Of a stretch of DNA of 64,000 nucleotides, positions 62,502 to 64,000 are shown piece after piece; positions within the stretch are counted from its first letter, which is position 1; the number at the start of each line of letters is the position of its first letter. This DNA is from Thermococcus sp. LS1 (GTDB lineage Archaea; Methanobacteriota_B; Thermococci; Thermococcales; Thermococcaceae): the NCBI RefSeq assembly GCF_012027395.1, contig NZ_SNUJ01000003.1, forward strand, positions 1 through 64,000, read 5' to 3'. Both the position numbers and the translations under genes were made by a program. Under the pieces are notes generated by a model. That model was not told the DNA's origin and did not search any database. It saw only the letters and a list, made by a program, of their open reading frames with translations.

Positions 62502-62921
62502 ATGCCAGTGCTTGGATTCAACATAACCAAGGTCGAGATGGAGAAGAAGGCCATCGGCGTCCCTGGGGGCCAGATTGAGGTTAGGCTCTCGCCGAAGATT
62601 AAGGAAATGCGCCTGGGTGAGATACGCACTCCTACCGGAAAGATGAACGGTATTGAGGTTCTCTTCAGGTATGAGATTGACTACAACCCCAAGGTCGCTC
62701 AGGGTGTAATCGAGGGAATCATTCTGTACGTTCCGCCCCAGAAGGACAAGATGGATGAGATACTCAATCTGTGGGAAGATGAAAAGAAAATGGACCCGGT
62801 AACCTTTGCCGAGATCGTCAACTTCATAACCAAGGAAGTCTCCCCGATAATAATGCTCCTCGCGAAGGAGATGCGCCTGCCCTACCACATACCGCTTCCG
62901 AGGGTAGAGGTCAAGTCCTGA
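62502..62921 (+). CDS. Conserved archaeal protein of unknown function
   Basis: A 139-residue soluble protein (LGFNITKVEMEKKAIGVPGG, VRLSPKIKEMRLGEIRTP, VLFRYEIDYNPKVAQGVIEG, helical end). The pattern resembles a stand-alone beta-rich protein with a C-terminal helix pair; no catalytic motif seen. ATG 62502 follows GGGGTGGTG; GTTTTATATAG at 62463 is the TATA box, so it is likely well expressed. Confidence 0.62.
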   Translation: MPVLGFNITKVEMEKKAIGVPGGQIEVRLSPKIKEMRLGEIRTPTGKMNGIEVLFRYEIDYNPKVAQGVIEGIILYVPPQKDKMDEILNLWEDEKKMDPVTFAEIVNFITKEVSPIIMLLAKEMRLPYHIPLPRVEVKS

Positions 62922-62932
62922 CCTTTCTTTTC

Positions 62933-64000
62933 TTAACGATATATTCCCTCTGCCTCGTGGAGTATGTTTGTGACCTCTTTGAGCTCATCCCTTTTCAGGA
63001 GTACTTTTTCGGCCAGCTCAAGGGCTTTCAGGTAGTTCTTCTTATTGGTGTAGTACTCAATGGTATCGATGTCCTCCAGGAGATCTTCATCTCCCTTTGA
63101 CGCCACGAACTGTTTGAGGATAGCCAGGCGGACCCTGACCCTGAACTTCAGATCGCTCCTGGTTTCAAGGGCGCTCTTGTATGCTTCCATGGCCTCCTTG
63201 ATTTTGCCAATTCCTATCAGAGCTTCCGCCATCTCCACAAGCTTTTCGGCGGCCATGTCATAGTTGCCATTGGCGCGGTGGGAGCTTATTATCTGGTAGA
63301 GCATTCTGACGGTGTTTATTCCTATCAGCTTGGCCCTGTTGAAGTTCTTGGCAAGCAGATATGCGTACTGTGCCTTGACGAGACAGTTGGTGGTTCTATC
63401 AAGGTCACCGTTGGAATAGGCCACCTTGCTGGCCTTCTCAAAGTTCTTAGCTGCCGTGTCCATCATCTCAATGAAGTGTATATCGTAGCCGAATATCGAC
63501 CTGATGAAGCTGGCGAGGCGGTAGAAAGCCTCTGCAGCACCCTTTAAGTCTCCTTTTTCGAGCTTCTCCTCTGCGATCTGTCCATAGAGGGTTATCAGTA
63601 TCTCCGCGATCTTCTTGTATGATTCAATGTTGTCGATTATCTTGTAGTACCTGTAGGCGGATTCGTAGGCTCGGATAGCAATAGGGATATCGTTATTGTC
63701 CCGATACGAGTTGCCGAGGTCCTCATATATTGCCGCAAACTCTTCGGCGTATTTCATCAGGTTTCTTTCATCGTTTAGCGTCAGAAAGATCTCGAGAACG
63801 TTGGAGCAGTACTCATCAAGGATGTCCAGGTTAACCTCCGGTCGGGTTATCTCCTCTTCGATGAGGTCAATGTAGAGGTAGGCGCTCTTCAAAAGGGAGG
63901 GACGGGCCTTCTCAATCAATTTAGTTTTCTCAAGCAGAACATATCCCAAGTATTTGTAAAGTCTCGCAGCATCCTCCTTTTTCCCCTCCTCTTCATAACC
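62933..64000 (-). CDS. TPR-like helical repeat protein, truncated by the window edge
   Basis: The frame stays open to the right edge (upstream residues include EGKKEDAARLYKYLGYVLL), so the start lies beyond position 64000 and only the C-terminal 355 or so residues are seen. It consists of about 9 helix pairs of 34-40 residues (NDIPIAIRAYESAYRYYK, GDLKGAAEAFYRLASFIR, GNYDMAAEKLVEMAEALI, GKIKEAMEAYKSALETR), typical of TPR/SNAP-like scaffolds for protein contacts. Specific partner unknown. Confidence 0.75.
   Translation of the reverse strand, partial: GYEEEGKKEDAARLYKYLGYVLLEKTKLIEKARPSLLKSAYLYIDLIEEEITRPEVNLDILDEYCSNVLEIFLTLNDERNLMKYAEEFAAIYEDLGNSYRDNNDIPIAIRAYESAYRYYKIIDNIESYKKIAEILITLYGQIAEEKLEKGDLKGAAEAFYRLASFIRSIFGYDIHFIEMMDTAAKNFEKASKVAYSNGDLDRTTNCLVKAQYAYLLAKNFNRAKLIGINTVRMLYQIISSHRANGNYDMAAEKLVEMAEALIGIGKIKEAMEAYKSALETRSDLKFRVRVRLAILKQFVASKGDEDLLEDIDTIEYYTNKKNYLKALELAEKVLLKRDELKEVTNILHEAEGIYR

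Overview
This window looks like a chromosomal segment of a hyperthermophilic archaeon of the order Thermococcales, most likely genus Thermococcus. The evidence is archaeal-only or archaeal-type genes (TFB, aIF6, L39e, L31e, LX, S19e, PDCD5, FEN-1, two CDC48 ATPases, Trm56, NadM, MptE, ADP-forming acetyl-CoA synthetase), dense packing, GGTG-type ribosome binding sites, TTTTAA-type TATA boxes about 25 nt ahead of starts, and frequent leaderless starts. It opens inside a 5S rRNA. Species-level assignment is inference.

Layout. 0-11.9 kb: Pcm, HAD phosphatases, a prepilin peptidase with a 55-residue pilin, ASCH proteins, an archaetidylinositol phosphate synthase/Trm56/transglutaminase-like operon, SAM hydrolase, NadM and an MFS transporter. 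11.9-25.2 kb: accessory genes (GNAT acetyltransferases, lipoproteins, a CPBP protease, nitrilase, tyrosine phosphatase) with several broken genes. 25-32.3 kb: nitroreductase, metallo-beta-lactamase, Mut7-C, MptE, a solo TnpB element, LSm, MobB, JAMM protease. 33-39.4 kb: CDC48, Hsp20 with a Phr-like operator, MscS, a nuclease, an ABC exporter. 39.5-49.3 kb: methylmalonyl-CoA mutase, ribosomal/translation/transcription clusters, FEN-1. 49.5-64 kb: acyl-CoA synthetase alpha subunit, phosphodiesterase, a second CDC48, an archaeal ATPase operon, MoeA, SerRS and a truncated helical-repeat protein at the right edge.

Most notable unlisted structure: two intergenic C/D box guide RNAs (near 1.5 and 5.1 kb, both minus) share an unusual terminal kink-turn in which box C is AUGACGA and box D is CCGA. 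The normal U-U pair thus appears replaced by C-C in both, with exact 12-nt guides and GGGG/CCCC closing stems. One D' guide matches a universally conserved 23S rRNA segment. A third C/D-like arrangement forms the whole 5' leader of a PsiE-like membrane gene. Other signals are operator-like palindromes, three stacked GC hairpins between hsp20 and cdc48, a 15-bp tandem repeat at an ATPase promoter, and a cluster of single-base frameshifts between 13 and 21 kb.

No tRNA gene, CRISPR array, intein or replication origin was recognised. Functions are by motif recognition from memory; no database search was possible.
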